The position numbers and the translations under genes were made by a program. From NCBI RefSeq assembly GCF_014385005.1, contig NZ_JACRSZ010000008.1:62001-126000 (forward strand): a stretch of DNA of 64,000 nt, written 5' to 3'. The notes under the pieces are model-generated. The model worked only from the letters and a program-made list of their open reading frames with translations. It was not told where the DNA came from and did not search any database. The stretch comes from Jingyaoa shaoxingensis (GTDB taxonomy: Bacteria > Bacillota > Clostridia > Lachnospirales > Lachnospiraceae). Each line of letters starts with the position of its first letter. The stretch's first letter is position 1. Below, one piece after another: positions 17,126-26,046 of this stretch.

Positions 17126-18727
17126 TTATCGCTCCCATTTATCACATAATGCATCTATCTGATCAGCAAATTTTGCCAGATCTTTATTGGCTCCACCCTC
17201 ATTGCGGTGGATCACTGCAAGCAGTCTCTGTCCTGCTGCCAACAGTCTGTCAAATACCGTATTCCTGCGGCTTCCTGCTGTGTATTCCTTCTTCGGTACC
17301 GGAATACCTGTGGTAGCCTTAATATACCGGTTCTCTGCCAGATCATAAATGGTTCCGCTGTACGGTGCCTCTGCATCCAGCCCAAGCTCTGCCCGGATCC
17401 GGCTTGCAAAAGCCACACAGGCATCATCATCTCCATGATTGACAAATACCTTCTCCGGCTTCTTCTGGAAAGATGCGATCCAGCGATACAGACCATCCTT
17501 ATCTGCATGACCGCTGATACCGGTCAGTACACGGATCTCTGCCTTTACTTCAATATCTTCACCGAACAGTTTCACATGCTTCGCACCTTCTACAATGGCG
17601 CGGCCCAGTGTTCCGTTAGACTGGTATCCAACAAACAGAATGGTAGATTCCTTTCTCCACAGATTATGCTTCAGATGATGCTTGATACGTCCGGCATCAC
17701 ACATACCACTGGCAGAAATGATAACCTTCGGTTTCTCGTTAAAGTTGATCATCTTGGATTCATCTCCGGTAACTGCTGTCTTCAGTCCCGGGAAACCGAT
17801 TGGATTGATACCTCGATTCACCAGATCAAGCGCATCTTCGTCAAAGTCTTCCATCTGCTCCATAAAAATACGGGTAGCCTCAATTGCCAACGGACTGTCC
17901 ACGTATACCTCAAAATTATCGTGTCCGTGGATCAGCTTATCTTCCTTGATCTTACGGATAAAATACAGCATCTCCTGCGTTCTGCCCACTGCAAATGCCG
18001 GAATAACCACGTTACCGCCCCGGTCAAAGGTCTTCTGGATCACATCCGTCAGATCCTTAATATAGTCCGGTCTCGGTCCATGGCTGCGATTACCATAGGT
18101 CGACTCCATCACCACATAATCTGCATCCTGAATATACTGCGGATCCCGGATCAGTGGCTGATGTTCATTACCGATGTCACCGGAAAATACGATCTTTTTC
18201 TTCACGCCGTCTTCTTCTATCCAGACTTCAATAGAAGAGGATCCCAGGAGATGTCCCGCATCTACAAACCGAATCGTAATCCCTTCTGCAATCCGCTGTT
18301 CTTCCATGTAACGGCATCCTATAAAGCACTTCATGACTCCCTGTGCATCCTCTACGGTGTACATCGGTACATATTCTTCCCTGCCTGCACGTCTTCCCTT
18401 ACGATTACGCCATTCTGCCTCGAACATCTGAATGTGTGCACTGTCTCGAAGCATGATATCACACAGCTTCTCCGTCGCTTCCGTGGCAAAAATCTGTCCA
18501 CGAAAACCGTTCTTGTATAACAGAGGCAGCTTACCGGAATGGTCAATATGTGCATGTGTCAGTAATACCATATCCACTTCACCCGGTGCAATCGGCAGTT
18601 CTTCATTCACAAACGTATCAACACCCTGCTCCATACCACAGTCAATCAGAATCTTCTGTCCACACGCCTCCAGATACGTACAGCTTCCGGTTACTTCATG
18701 AGTGGCACCTAAAAATGTAAGCTTCAT
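17126..18727 (-). CDS. Beta-CASP metallo-beta-lactamase-fold nuclease (CPSF-like)
   Basis: This 533-residue metallo-beta-lactamase-fold protein has an RNA-specificity domain. The N-terminal metal site shows HTHAHIDHSGKLP and later DAGHLLGS and FSGDIG. The middle beta-CASP domain carries VIPAFAVGRTQEML and ASGMCDAGRIKHHL, and the C-terminal RMMBL part has SGHADKDGL and VNHGDDDA. Relatives are RNases of the RNase J/CPSF superfamily. ATG 18727 follows AGGAGGGAG. It is the first gene of an operon with the lipid kinase and the DUF5722-type protein. The cellular RNA target is unknown. Confidence 0.9.
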   Translation of the reverse strand: MKLTFLGATHEVTGSCTYLEACGQKILIDCGMEQGVDTFVNEELPIAPGEVDMVLLTHAHIDHSGKLPLLYKNGFRGQIFATEATEKLCDIMLRDSAHIQMFEAEWRNRKGRRAGREEYVPMYTVEDAQGVMKCFIGCRYMEEQRIAEGITIRFVDAGHLLGSSSIEVWIEEDGVKKKIVFSGDIGNEHQPLIRDPQYIQDADYVVMESTYGNRSHGPRPDYIKDLTDVIQKTFDRGGNVVIPAFAVGRTQEMLYFIRKIKEDKLIHGHDNFEVYVDSPLAIEATRIFMEQMEDFDEDALDLVNRGINPIGFPGLKTAVTGDESKMINFNEKPKVIISASGMCDAGRIKHHLKHNLWRKESTILFVGYQSNGTLGRAIVEGAKHVKLFGEDIEVKAEIRVLTGISGHADKDGLYRWIASFQKKPEKVFVNHGDDDACVAFASRIRAELGLDAEAPYSGTIYDLAENRYIKATTGIPVPKKEYTAGSRRNTVFDRLLAAGQRLLAVIHRNEGGANKDLAKFADQIDALCDKWER

Positions 18728-18891
18728 ATGACTCCCTCCTTGCTCGTTCTGCGTCTCCTGCCGGGAAGAAAACCTCTGTTTTCGTTCCTGTTTTCCACCC
18801 TGCTGCTTTCTTTTCCAATAACGCAAAACGGGATATACTTTACATAAAGTATACCCCATTCTCTTTCAATTCGGTAGCCATTTTTGGGTAT

Positions 18892-19158
18892 TTATAAACT
18901 TTTAATGATTACATTTTTTCTCCTCTCACTCAGAATCTTCTCCAACATATCGGGCGAAGGCTCCGCGCCTTCCAGTTCGGGATGTTCCTTCAACATAGCT
19001 TCTTCTTTATCGGCACTGTCCATGATCTCCTGGCGGATGTGCTCCGTCAGGCGCCGATCCTCTTCTGATTCCGGCGGCCAGTCTTTTCCCGAGAGAAACT
19101 TTTCGAAGAATTCCTCGTCCGACAGAATCTCTTCTCTTGTCATGCTCATAATCCTCAT
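18892..19158 (-). CDS. Small acidic hypothetical protein (88 aa)
   Basis: This is an acidic protein rich in Glu, predicted mostly helical, with no signal peptide, membrane segment or recognised domain. Starts at 19158 (behind AAGGGA) or 19143 (behind GAGG) are both possible. It is divergent from murG and about 165 bases upstream of the nuclease gene on the same strand. The composition and start signals support a real gene; the function is unknown. Confidence 0.6.
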   Translation of the reverse strand: MRIMSMTREEILSDEEFFEKFLSGKDWPPESEEDRRLTEHIRQEIMDSADKEEAMLKEHPELEGAEPSPDMLEKILSERRKNVIIKSL

Positions 19159-19173
19159 AATCTAAGTCCCTTC

Positions 19174-19203
19174 TTGACTTTTCCCCCATATAGTATATAA
19201 GAT
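19174..19203 (+). promoter_or_regulatory. Promoter of murG
   Basis: -35 TTGACT (19174-19179) pairs with a -10 of TATAAG (19196-19201, spacer 16) or TAAGAT (19198-19203, spacer 18). Confidence 0.6.
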
Positions 19204-19263
19204 AAATATGCAGCAGATGGAACGATACCGTCTGCAAATAACTTCTCTATATGGAGGTTCGTC

Positions 19264-20340
19264 ATGAAACGAATTATCTTAACCGGCGGTGGAACAGCCG
19301 GTCATGTTACACCTAATATTGCCCTGCTTCCCCGACTGAAGGAGCTGGGGTATGACATCCATTACATAGGATCTTACGAGGGGATTGAGAAAAAATTAAT
19401 TGAAGAAATGCAGATCCCCTACTATGGCATTTCTTCCGGTAAGCTCAGACGCTACTTTGATTTAAAGAACTTCAGTGATCCGTTCAAAGTACTCAAGGGC
19501 TATGCCGAAGCTCGCAGATTAATGAAAAAGTTAAAACCGGATATTGTTTTTTCCAAGGGTGGTTTTGTCGCTGTTCCTGTCGTCATGGCAGCCAACCGTG
19601 CACACATCCCGGTCATCTGTCATGAATCTGACATGACGCCTGGACTTGCCAACAAGCTGACCGCTCCTTTTGCTACCAGAATCTGCTGCAATTTTCCGGA
19701 GACTGTCAAGTATCTTCCGGCAGAAAAAGCAGTGCTTACCGGGTCTCCAATCCGGCAGGAACTGAAAAGTGGCAATAAGGACGTAGCCCGTGTATTCTGT
19801 GGATTCACCTCTGATAAACCGGTACTTCTGATCATCGGTGGAAGTCTCGGTTCAGCTAATGTGAACGCTGCCATCCGTGGTATCCTTCCTCAGTTACTTC
19901 CTGATTTTCAGGTCATCCACCTGTGTGGAAAGGGAAAGCTGGATCCATCCTTAAATGGCACAGAAGGCTATGTACAGTTTGAATATATCAAAAAGGAGCT
20001 GGCAGATCTGTTTGCGCTCTCGGATATCGTAGTCTCCAGAGCCGGTGCAAATGCCATCTGCGAACTTCTGGAGCTGCGTAAGCCGGCACTGCTGATTCCG
20101 CTTGGATCCAATGCCAGCCGTGGTGACCAGATCCTGAATGCAGAATCTTTCCGCAGCCAGGGCTTCTGTGAAGTTCTGACGGAAGATGATCTCACACCGG
20201 ACCGTCTTCTTTCCACGATCCACAGTCTCTACGACAACCGTGATACCTATATTCAGTCTATGGAAAAGAGTCAGCTCAGCAATGCGATCTCTTCCATCAC
20301 AGATCTGATTGAATCCTGCGTAAACAAGTCACCAAAATAA
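19264..20340 (+). CDS. murG: UDP-GlcNAc:lipid I N-acetylglucosaminyltransferase (MurG)
   Basis: This 358-residue GT28 enzyme makes lipid II at the cytoplasmic membrane face. The first G-loop [11 protein letters not shown] (8-18) and second G-loop [10 protein letters not shown] are present, as are [14 protein letters not shown] and [14 protein letters not shown], which help bind UDP-GlcNAc. The usual HEQN motif is HESD here, followed by GLANKL, a variation that may mark a paralogue. ATG 19264 follows GGAGG. It is alone on the plus strand, outside a division and cell wall cluster, and ends in a strong terminator. Confidence 0.9.
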   Translation: MKRIILTGGGTAGHVTPNIALLPRLKELGYDIHYIGSYEGIEKKLIEEMQIPYYGISSGKLRRYFDLKNFSDPFKVLKGYAEARRLMKKLKPDIVFSKGGFVAVPVVMAANRAHIPVICHESDMTPGLANKLTAPFATRICCNFPETVKYLPAEKAVLTGSPIRQELKSGNKDVARVFCGFTSDKPVLLIIGGSLGSANVNAAIRGILPQLLPDFQVIHLCGKGKLDPSLNGTEGYVQFEYIKKELADLFALSDIVVSRAGANAICELLELRKPALLIPLGSNASRGDQILNAESFRSQGFCEVLTEDDLTPDRLLSTIHSLYDNRDTYIQSMEKSQLSNAISSITDLIESCVNKSPK

Positions 20341-20368
20341 TATTTCTTGTTTACAGAACCTTATTTTT

Positions 20369-20396
20369 GTGTCGGTCATTGCGACCGACACTTTTT
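20369..20396 (+). terminator. Terminator of murG
   Basis: GTGTCGGTC / GACCGACAC (20369-20377 and 20383-20391) is followed by five T. Confidence 0.9.
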
Positions 20397-20438
20397 GTAA
20401 CAGGCTCTGCCGGCTATATCTGGTATTATCTCTGTTTG

Positions 20439-20951
20439 TTACAGATCCCTATATTCTTCACCAAACAGCTTCTTCAGGTACTGTCTGCCACGATAGATCC
20501 GCGTACGCAGCAGATCTATGGAAATATTCAATTTTTCTGCCACGTCCTTTTCTGGCAGATTCAAGATACAGACCTGATACAGTGCCTCGTACCAGTCCTT
20601 GTTTTTCTGTTCCAGTTCATACAATATCTGACTCAGGAAATACTTTGCAGCAAATTCCTTTGCCGGATCTGCTTTATAACATTTTTCTTGACATGCCTCA
20701 CTAATCTGCGCTTCATCCACGGAAAGCCTTTTCTTTCTTCTGTAATAATCAGTCAGCAGATTTTTAGATACAGATAACAGCCAGCCTTTCTCAAATCCCG
20801 GCTCTACTGTATGTAAATATTCAAAATACCTTAAAAAGGTCTGCTGACAGATATCATTTGCAAGCTCTTCATTCTGCGTCCGAACCAACACCGACCAGTA
20901 TATCAGTCGCTGATACGCATGATATACCGTAAGGAAGGTATTGTCATTCAT
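20439..20951 (-). CDS. ECF-type RNA polymerase sigma factor
   Basis: This 170-residue sigma-70 family protein has region 2 (about 20-75, with ANDICQQTFLRYFEYL and WLLSVSKNLLTDYYRRKKR) and region 4 (about 110-165, with LNLPEKDVAEKLNISIDLLRTRIYRGRQ). ATG 20951 behind GAGGAA was chosen. It starts 20 bases after the HIT gene and is probably co-transcribed with it. No anti-sigma factor is adjacent, so the signal is unknown. Confidence 0.85.
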   Translation of the reverse strand: MNDNTFLTVYHAYQRLIYWSVLVRTQNEELANDICQQTFLRYFEYLHTVEPGFEKGWLLSVSKNLLTDYYRRKKRLSVDEAQISEACQEKCYKADPAKEFAAKYFLSQILYELEQKNKDWYEALYQVCILNLPEKDVAEKLNISIDLLRTRIYRGRQYLKKLFGEEYRDL

Positions 20952-20971
20952 AAAAATGTTCCTCTTTCGTT

Positions 20972-21382
20972 TTATCTGCTGAATTTCTCTAACAGGTCCT
21001 TTCTGTCTGCATCTGACAGTGTGCCTGGTTTCCAAGTCACACCGATCTTATCGTGCTTCATTCGCGGAATCAGGTGGATATGGAAATGAAATACCGTCTG
21101 ACCGGCTGCCTCATGATTATTCTGTACTACATTGATACCATCGCAGCCCAGAACAGATTCCATCTTAGCTGCCATCTTCTTTGCCAGAATAAATGCTTTG
21201 GCAACCAGTTCTTCCGGCATTGTGAGTATATCACTGTAATGTTCCTTTGGAAGAATCAGCATGTGTCCTTTTGCCGCAGGTCCCACATCCAGGATAATTT
21301 TAAATTCCTCGTCTTCATATACAACTGCGGATGGAATATCCCCAGCTAAAATTTTGCAAAAAATACAGTTCTTATCTGTCAT
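20972..21382 (-). CDS. HIT family protein (nucleotide hydrolase/transferase)
   Basis: This is a 136-residue histidine-triad protein. The triad is HFHIHLIP (His99, His101, His103), and CIFCKI at the N-terminus is typical of the Hint-like branch that hydrolyses purine nucleoside phosphoramidates. ATG 21382 follows AGGAGG. It is first of a two-gene unit with the sigma factor. Confidence 0.93.
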   Translation of the reverse strand: MTDKNCIFCKILAGDIPSAVVYEDEEFKIILDVGPAAKGHMLILPKEHYSDILTMPEELVAKAFILAKKMAAKMESVLGCDGINVVQNNHEAAGQTVFHFHIHLIPRMKHDKIGVTWKPGTLSDADRKDLLEKFSR

Positions 21383-21563
21383 TTTTCTCTTCCTCCTGCG
21401 TATATATTTATATAGTTATCTTTCTTTGATAACATATTACGGCGTAAAGTTCGGAAATGTCAACAGTAATATGTGTCTAAAACGTTGATTTTACAAGGTT
21501 TTTTTGGCGGCAGAATGAGATTTGAAGCCGTCTGTTTTCCATGCTTTTGAAGGAGGATCTGTT

Positions 21564-22265
21564 ATGAATACAGCCGAAAAATATGAAGTTCTTTTATCTA
21601 CGATTTCACATGAAATCCGTAACCCTGTCACATTGATCAACAGCTATCTACAGCTCATCTCTGCCGCACACCCGGAAGTAGGAAAGTTCGAATACTGGGA
21701 CACTGTCGGAGAAGAGATGCAGCATCTGAAAGTTCTGCTGACAGAACTTTCCCACTTTAACAACAGCATGCGTATCCATCCTATATCTCTGGATATGAAC
21801 ACATGGCTCCCAGCCTATACCCTGCACGCCAGAGCATTACTGCATACTCTCTTCCATACTGGCGATGCATCGGTTCCTTTTTATGTAACTCTGGCACCTG
21901 ACCTACCCGTTATCCCTGCAGATCCGGACAAGCTTCAGCAGGTACTGGATAATCTGATCCGCAATGCAGCAGAAGCCATTGCAGAAGGCTCCATCACTTC
22001 CAATACACCATTGGTGTCTGGTCAGATTACGCTCTCTGCAAAAGCGGATGAATCTGTTTTACTTCTCTCTGTGGCAGACAATGGCTGTGGTATAACTCCA
22101 GAACAGCTTCCTCATCTGTTTGAGCCATTTATCTCCTACAAAAGAACCGGATCCGGACTGGGACTTTCCATTGCAGAGCGTATTCTGCGCGCCCATCACG
22201 GAACTATTTCCGTACAAAGCGATGATTCCGGAACCAGATTTCTCATCTGCCTGCCGGTTCTGTAA
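21564..22265 (+). CDS. Soluble orphan histidine kinase
   Basis: This 233-residue cytoplasmic kinase has no membrane segment and no sensor domain. HisKA has His in STISHEIRNPV (near 15). The ATPase part has N-box LDNLIRNAAEAI, G1 ADNGCGI, an F-box-like LFEPF and G2 GSGLGLS. ATG 21564 follows GGAGG. No response regulator is adjacent. The layout resembles sporulation-type kinases that phosphorylate Spo0F or Spo0A, but that role is inference. Confidence 0.85.
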   Translation: MNTAEKYEVLLSTISHEIRNPVTLINSYLQLISAAHPEVGKFEYWDTVGEEMQHLKVLLTELSHFNNSMRIHPISLDMNTWLPAYTLHARALLHTLFHTGDASVPFYVTLAPDLPVIPADPDKLQQVLDNLIRNAAEAIAEGSITSNTPLVSGQITLSAKADESVLLLSVADNGCGITPEQLPHLFEPFISYKRTGSGLGLSIAERILRAHHGTISVQSDDSGTRFLICLPVL

Positions 22266-22281
22266 AGACAGTATATAAAGG

Positions 22282-22328
22282 AACCGTAACATGGCTGTGA
22301 CTTTAAAAAAGTCCGGCCCGTTACGGTT
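22282..22328. terminator. Terminator hairpin between the soluble kinase and rhomboid genes
   Basis: AACCGTAAC / GTTACGGTT (22282-22290 and 22320-22328) is followed by TCTTTG. It lies between converging genes and can serve both. Confidence 0.65.
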
Positions 22329-22334
22329 TCTTTG

Positions 22335-22976
22335 CTATCTCTTATATGTTATTTTTTTATTCTTTCTGTGACAGACGACAATGCAGATCAGAATTCCGCC
22401 TAAGAATCCTCCCAGATGCGCCATGTTATCTGTCCCTGTCTGTGTAAATCCCTGTATCAGTGAAAGCAGTGCCATAACAATCATTCTCCGCCTCAGTTCT
22501 TCCGGAACCCGGTCACGGTTACGCACGACCAGATAAAGCAATGCTCCTACTACTGCAAAAATAGCTCCGGATGCTCCCGCAGAAACTGCAAAATTCCCGG
22601 TCCTTTCTGCCACAACCATGGACAGTACATTTCCCATCAGTCCTCCTCCCAGATAAATGAGCAGGTATCGTACCTTTCCTGCCACTTTTTCCAGCATATC
22701 CCCCACAAAAATCAACAGCAGCATATTATAAAACAGGTGCTGTACTCCAAAATGAAGAAACATACAGGTGAACAGCCGATAATACTCTCCCTGCTGTGTT
22801 ACCAGTGGTTCATACATGGCACCATGGCGTACCATGAACAGCGTGTCTGTGGTACTTCCCATAATCTCCAGCACGATAAATACCACAATATTTATCACTA
22901 CCATCAGCAGGTTGCATTTTTCCCTGCTCCGTAAGAATTCCTGTATTTCCTGTAATGTGCCCTTGTTATTTTCCAA
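22335..22976 (-). CDS. Rhomboid family intramembrane serine protease
   Basis: This roughly 213-residue polytopic membrane protease has six predicted helices. It has catalytic Ser in VSAGASGAIFA and catalytic His in DNMAHLGGFLGG; the HxxxN-like region is MFLHFGVQHLFYNM. The likely start is TTG 22976, because GGAGGAGG lies eight bases upstream; an ATG at 23054 has no ribosome site. It converges on the soluble kinase. The substrate is unknown. Confidence 0.88.
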   Translation of the reverse strand: MENNKGTLQEIQEFLRSREKCNLLMVVINIVVFIVLEIMGSTTDTLFMVRHGAMYEPLVTQQGEYYRLFTCMFLHFGVQHLFYNMLLLIFVGDMLEKVAGKVRYLLIYLGGGLMGNVLSMVVAERTGNFAVSAGASGAIFAVVGALLYLVVRNRDRVPEELRRRMIVMALLSLIQGFTQTGTDNMAHLGGFLGGILICIVVCHRKNKKITYKR

Positions 22977-23107
22977 AGTCTGTCCTCCTCCTGTTTTGGA
23001 TGAAATAATAAATAAAACTTTTCCGGTATTACCAAAAACAGTAGTTTGTTGCAACCTTTATTAGTCCTACCGATCTTACCGTTTCAAATAAAGTACAATC
23101 AAAACTC

Positions 23108-23136
23108 TTGTATTAATACTCTTTCTGTATTAGAAT
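23108..23136 (+). promoter_or_regulatory. Promoter of the ferredoxin gene
   Basis: -35 TTGTAT (23108-23113) and -10 TAGAAT (23131-23136) have a 17-base spacer. Confidence 0.7.
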
Positions 23137-23208
23137 TAAAGCAGAAAAAAGCAGGAATGTCCAGTTCCTGTGAAAATTTAATCAAAATGTACAAGGAGGA
23201 TTTTTATT

Positions 23209-23379
23209 ATGGCATACGTAATTTCTGACGAATGTGTAAGCTGCGGAACATGTGCAGAAGCATGTCCTGCTGAAGCTATCAGCGAAGGTGATGGAAAATA
23301 TGTAATCGACGCAGATGCATGTCTGGAATGTGGAACATGTGAAGCAGAATGCCCAACAGGTGCTATCTCTGCTGAATAA
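23209..23379 (+). CDS. 2[4Fe-4S] ferredoxin
   Basis: This 56-residue clostridial-type ferredoxin is a soluble low-potential electron carrier for anaerobic metabolism. Two CxxCxxCxxxC sets are complete: Cys9, 12, 15, 19 and Cys38, 41, 44, 48. ATG 23209 follows AAGGAGG. It has its own promoter and terminator, so it is monocistronic, as is usual for this highly expressed protein. Confidence 0.97.
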   Translation: MAYVISDECVSCGTCAEACPAEAISEGDGKYVIDADACLECGTCEAECPTGAISAE

Positions 23380-23410
23380 TCTGACTGTTTACAGATCCAT
23401 ATAAGAATGT

Positions 23411-23442
23411 AAAAGAGTTCCGAATTTTCGGAACTCTTTTTT
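23411..23442 (+). terminator. Terminator of the ferredoxin gene
   Basis: AAAAGAGTTCCGA / TCGGAACTCTTTT (23411-23423 and 23428-23440) is followed by further T. It can also serve the converging MerR-type gene. Confidence 0.9.
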
Positions 23443-23450
23443 ATTACTTT

Positions 23451-24089
23451 CTACTTCTGCTTTCCGTATTTTCGCAGCCGTCCTAGCCAGCCGCTCTCTT
23501 TTGCAGCCGCGACCATCTGTCGGTTCTGATGCTGTCTTATGGACTCGTCCAGTTTGCGGTAACGCTCTTCTTCACGCTGTTCCTGCATATGCACCAGATA
23601 ATCCATCTCCCTGGAAAATGTCACCTCAATATGCTTCTCCAGCGTCTCATTATTCTCCTTCACTACGCGTTCCACAATGCCTTCCACCAGGTTCTCAAAA
23701 TGTTTTAATTTCTCTGTGTTCTCCTGCAAAACCTGTAATTCCTGCGTGTTCTCCTGCCCTGATGCAGTGTCTTTTCCTGTATCTTTTACCGATTCTGTAT
23801 CCGGGTTTTCTTCCTGTACCGAATCCGGCCGGGCATCTCCTGCCTGATGCAGTGTCTCATACTTTTCCAGTCCCTTTAGAATTGTCTTGATTGCTTTTAA
23901 CTGAAGTCCTTTTTCCTTGAGATCTTTCACCTTCTGAAATGTCTCAATATTTTCCCGGGTGTAGTATCGGTGTCCCAGCTCAGTTCTGCCAATAGGAAGT
24001 TCCAGTTCCTCTTCCCAATAACGAAGAACATGCGCCTCCACTTTTACGATTCTGGCTGCATCTGAGATCAGATATTTCTGTTCCTCCAC
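23451..24089 (-). CDS. MerR-type DNA-binding protein with coiled coil
   Basis: This 212-residue protein has an N-terminal MerR winged helix-turn-helix (about 5-75: YLISDAARIVKVEAHVLRYWEEEL, then GHRYYTRENIETF), a charged linker rich in Glu, Asp and Thr (about 80-120) and a long coiled coil (about 120-200). There is no ligand-binding domain. The layout recalls RacA-like chromosome anchors rather than metal sensors. GTG 24089 is preferred because GGAGGG lies seven bases upstream; ATG 24104 has no site. It is monocistronic. Confidence 0.75.
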   Translation of the reverse strand: MEEQKYLISDAARIVKVEAHVLRYWEEELELPIGRTELGHRYYTRENIETFQKVKDLKEKGLQLKAIKTILKGLEKYETLHQAGDARPDSVQEENPDTESVKDTGKDTASGQENTQELQVLQENTEKLKHFENLVEGIVERVVKENNETLEKHIEVTFSREMDYLVHMQEQREEERYRKLDESIRQHQNRQMVAAAKESGWLGRLRKYGKQK

Positions 24090-24250
24090 CCTGCTTCCCT
24101 CCATATTCTGCTTTTGCGCCGCTTACGCATAATTACCGTTTTCCTCCGGTTCCCTTAAATTATAACATAACCGACCTTTTATCTGGTAAAAAACTCATCG
24201 CAAAATTTGGCAGGAATATATATAATCTGTGTTTGTATCAACATTTTCCG

Positions 24251-25873
24251 CTATAATATCACGGTCTCCGAGATCGCCAGTCTTGTCATATCTACTCTTG
24301 ACCTGCTCACGCTGACAATCCGCAGTCCATTTCGTATCAGATGCTTCAAATATTCCGGTTCACCGCCTGCTTCTCCACAGACACTGACCTCTACGCCATA
24401 TTCATTACAAACCTGTATCACATGTTGTATTACACGCATGACTGCAGGCTGCCACGGGCTGAGCAGATGGTCCAGTTCCACATTTTCCCGGTCTGCCGCC
24501 ATCAGATACTGTGCCAGATCATTGGAACCGATGCTGACAAAATCTATTTCTTTTACAAACTGGTCTACACAAATAGCTGCTGCCGGTGTCTCGATTGTGA
24601 TTCCAAGCCGGATATCCGGATGCACTTCACAACCATCCGCTTTCACACGGCTACATACTCGCTTCCAGATTTCTCTGGCCTGCTGCACCTCTTCCACTGT
24701 ATCCACCATAGGAAACATCATGGAAAATGCCCGCCCCCTGGCCGACCTCAGAAGTGCTTCCATCTGAGTCTCCAGCACCTCTGGCTTCTTCAGAGTAAGT
24801 CTGATACCACGTACCCCAAGAAATGGATTTTCCTCTTTATTCGCAGCCAGATAAGGTACACGTTTGTCGCCTCCCACATCCAGGGTACGTACGATCAGCG
24901 TTTTCCCATCCAGAAGATCAAATACTTTCTCATATTCTTCCTGTTGTTCCCGGATATCCGGCATTTCTTTGCGCTCAAAGAACAGGTATTCCGTGCGGTA
25001 CAGTCCCACCCCCTGCAAAGCAGAAAGATCCAGATTCTTCAAATCTGACGGACCGCTGATGTTCACTCTCAGTTGAATCTCCGTACCGTCTGCCGTTACA
25101 TTTTTACCGGTCGGCAGATTTTTCAGTACCTCTTCCCGTTCCACTTTCTTCCGGAATTTCTTTTTCCATATAGCCAGAATATGCTGATCCTTCGGTGCGA
25201 TACGTCCCCGCTCCCGCAGTTCGATCATCGCTATTTCTCCTGTATTTCCATCCACAAACAGTTCATCCCCGTCATGAATCTCTTCGATCTCTTTTAATCC
25301 TGTCACGGCCGGAATATTCAAGGATCTTGCCATAATCATAGCATGGGAAAAACGACCTCCCTGCCTGACTACCAGACCGCCCAGATGCTCTACATCAATC
25401 ATGGCAAAATCAATGGCCGTCACTTCCTCTGCCACCAGAATATAATTCCGTTCTCCTACATCCTGAAAAGTCGTTTTTTTACCATTCAACATATCCAGAT
25501 GCATCTTCTTTAGTCCCCGGATATCTTCTGCTCTCTGACGCATATATTCATTCGTCATTCCGTCAAATACCTGTGCCAGATCTTCAAATCCTTCCTCAAT
25601 GGCCTGTTCCAGCTCCCTGCCCTGTTCCAGACGCTGATTTACGCCTTTATACAGCTTGGGATCCAGCAGTAGCATCTGATATGCCGTAAACACCTCTGCC
25701 TGAGCCTCTCCCATTTTTTCTTTTGTACTTTCGTATAGTTCCGCAGTTCTTTTGATACAGGACTCCTTCACCTGCTCCAACGATGTCAGTCTCTTAGTCT
25801 GAACTTTCTGCATCCTGACTGCCCGGCCGACGATCAGTCCATCTGACACTCCAATACCATTCCAGTTTTTCAT
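24251..25873 (-). CDS. ptsI: PTS enzyme I (phosphoenolpyruvate-protein phosphotransferase)
   Basis: This 540-residue cytoplasmic enzyme starts the sugar phosphotransferase chain by moving phosphate from PEP to HPr. The active His177 lies in GGRFSHAMIMARS, where the usual Thr before Ser is Phe. The PEP-binding barrel shows GVGLYRTEYLFFER, TLDVGGDKRVPYL, GSNDLAQYLMAADR and the catalytic Cys in VCGEAGG. Some residues may be missing compared with the usual 570-580. ATG 25873 follows GGAGAG. It stands alone, without HPr or EII genes nearby. Confidence 0.92.
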   Translation of the reverse strand: MKNWNGIGVSDGLIVGRAVRMQKVQTKRLTSLEQVKESCIKRTAELYESTKEKMGEAQAEVFTAYQMLLLDPKLYKGVNQRLEQGRELEQAIEEGFEDLAQVFDGMTNEYMRQRAEDIRGLKKMHLDMLNGKKTTFQDVGERNYILVAEEVTAIDFAMIDVEHLGGLVVRQGGRFSHAMIMARSLNIPAVTGLKEIEEIHDGDELFVDGNTGEIAMIELRERGRIAPKDQHILAIWKKKFRKKVEREEVLKNLPTGKNVTADGTEIQLRVNISGPSDLKNLDLSALQGVGLYRTEYLFFERKEMPDIREQQEEYEKVFDLLDGKTLIVRTLDVGGDKRVPYLAANKEENPFLGVRGIRLTLKKPEVLETQMEALLRSARGRAFSMMFPMVDTVEEVQQAREIWKRVCSRVKADGCEVHPDIRLGITIETPAAAICVDQFVKEIDFVSIGSNDLAQYLMAADRENVELDHLLSPWQPAVMRVIQHVIQVCNEYGVEVSVCGEAGGEPEYLKHLIRNGLRIVSVSRSRVDMTRLAISETVIL

Positions 25874-25981
25874 TTTATACACTCTCCGCAAATCGGCCTG
25901 ACTGGTCAGACCGTTTCATGTGTTTATCATACTACAAAACTGTTTCGTAAACAAGAATCATTCCCGGGAATTATTTCGACA

Positions 25982-26019
25982 AAAAACTGCCCGGCCTTTT
26001 TCAAGGCCGAACAGTTTTT
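25982..26019 (-). terminator. Terminator of the mmsAB importer operon
   Basis: Nested inverted repeats, AAAAACTG / CAGTTTTT outside and CGGCCTT / AAGGCCG inside, are placed 28 bases after the permease stop. Confidence 0.85.
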
Positions 26020-26046
26020 CAGGAATATTTTTGTATTTAGAACTTA

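Noticed and set aside
17207..18520. A 437-codon plus-strand frame opposite the beta-CASP nuclease
   Set aside because: It lies wholly antisense to a well-conserved nuclease gene, has no ribosome site and its translation has no recognisable family. It is a shadow of the real gene.
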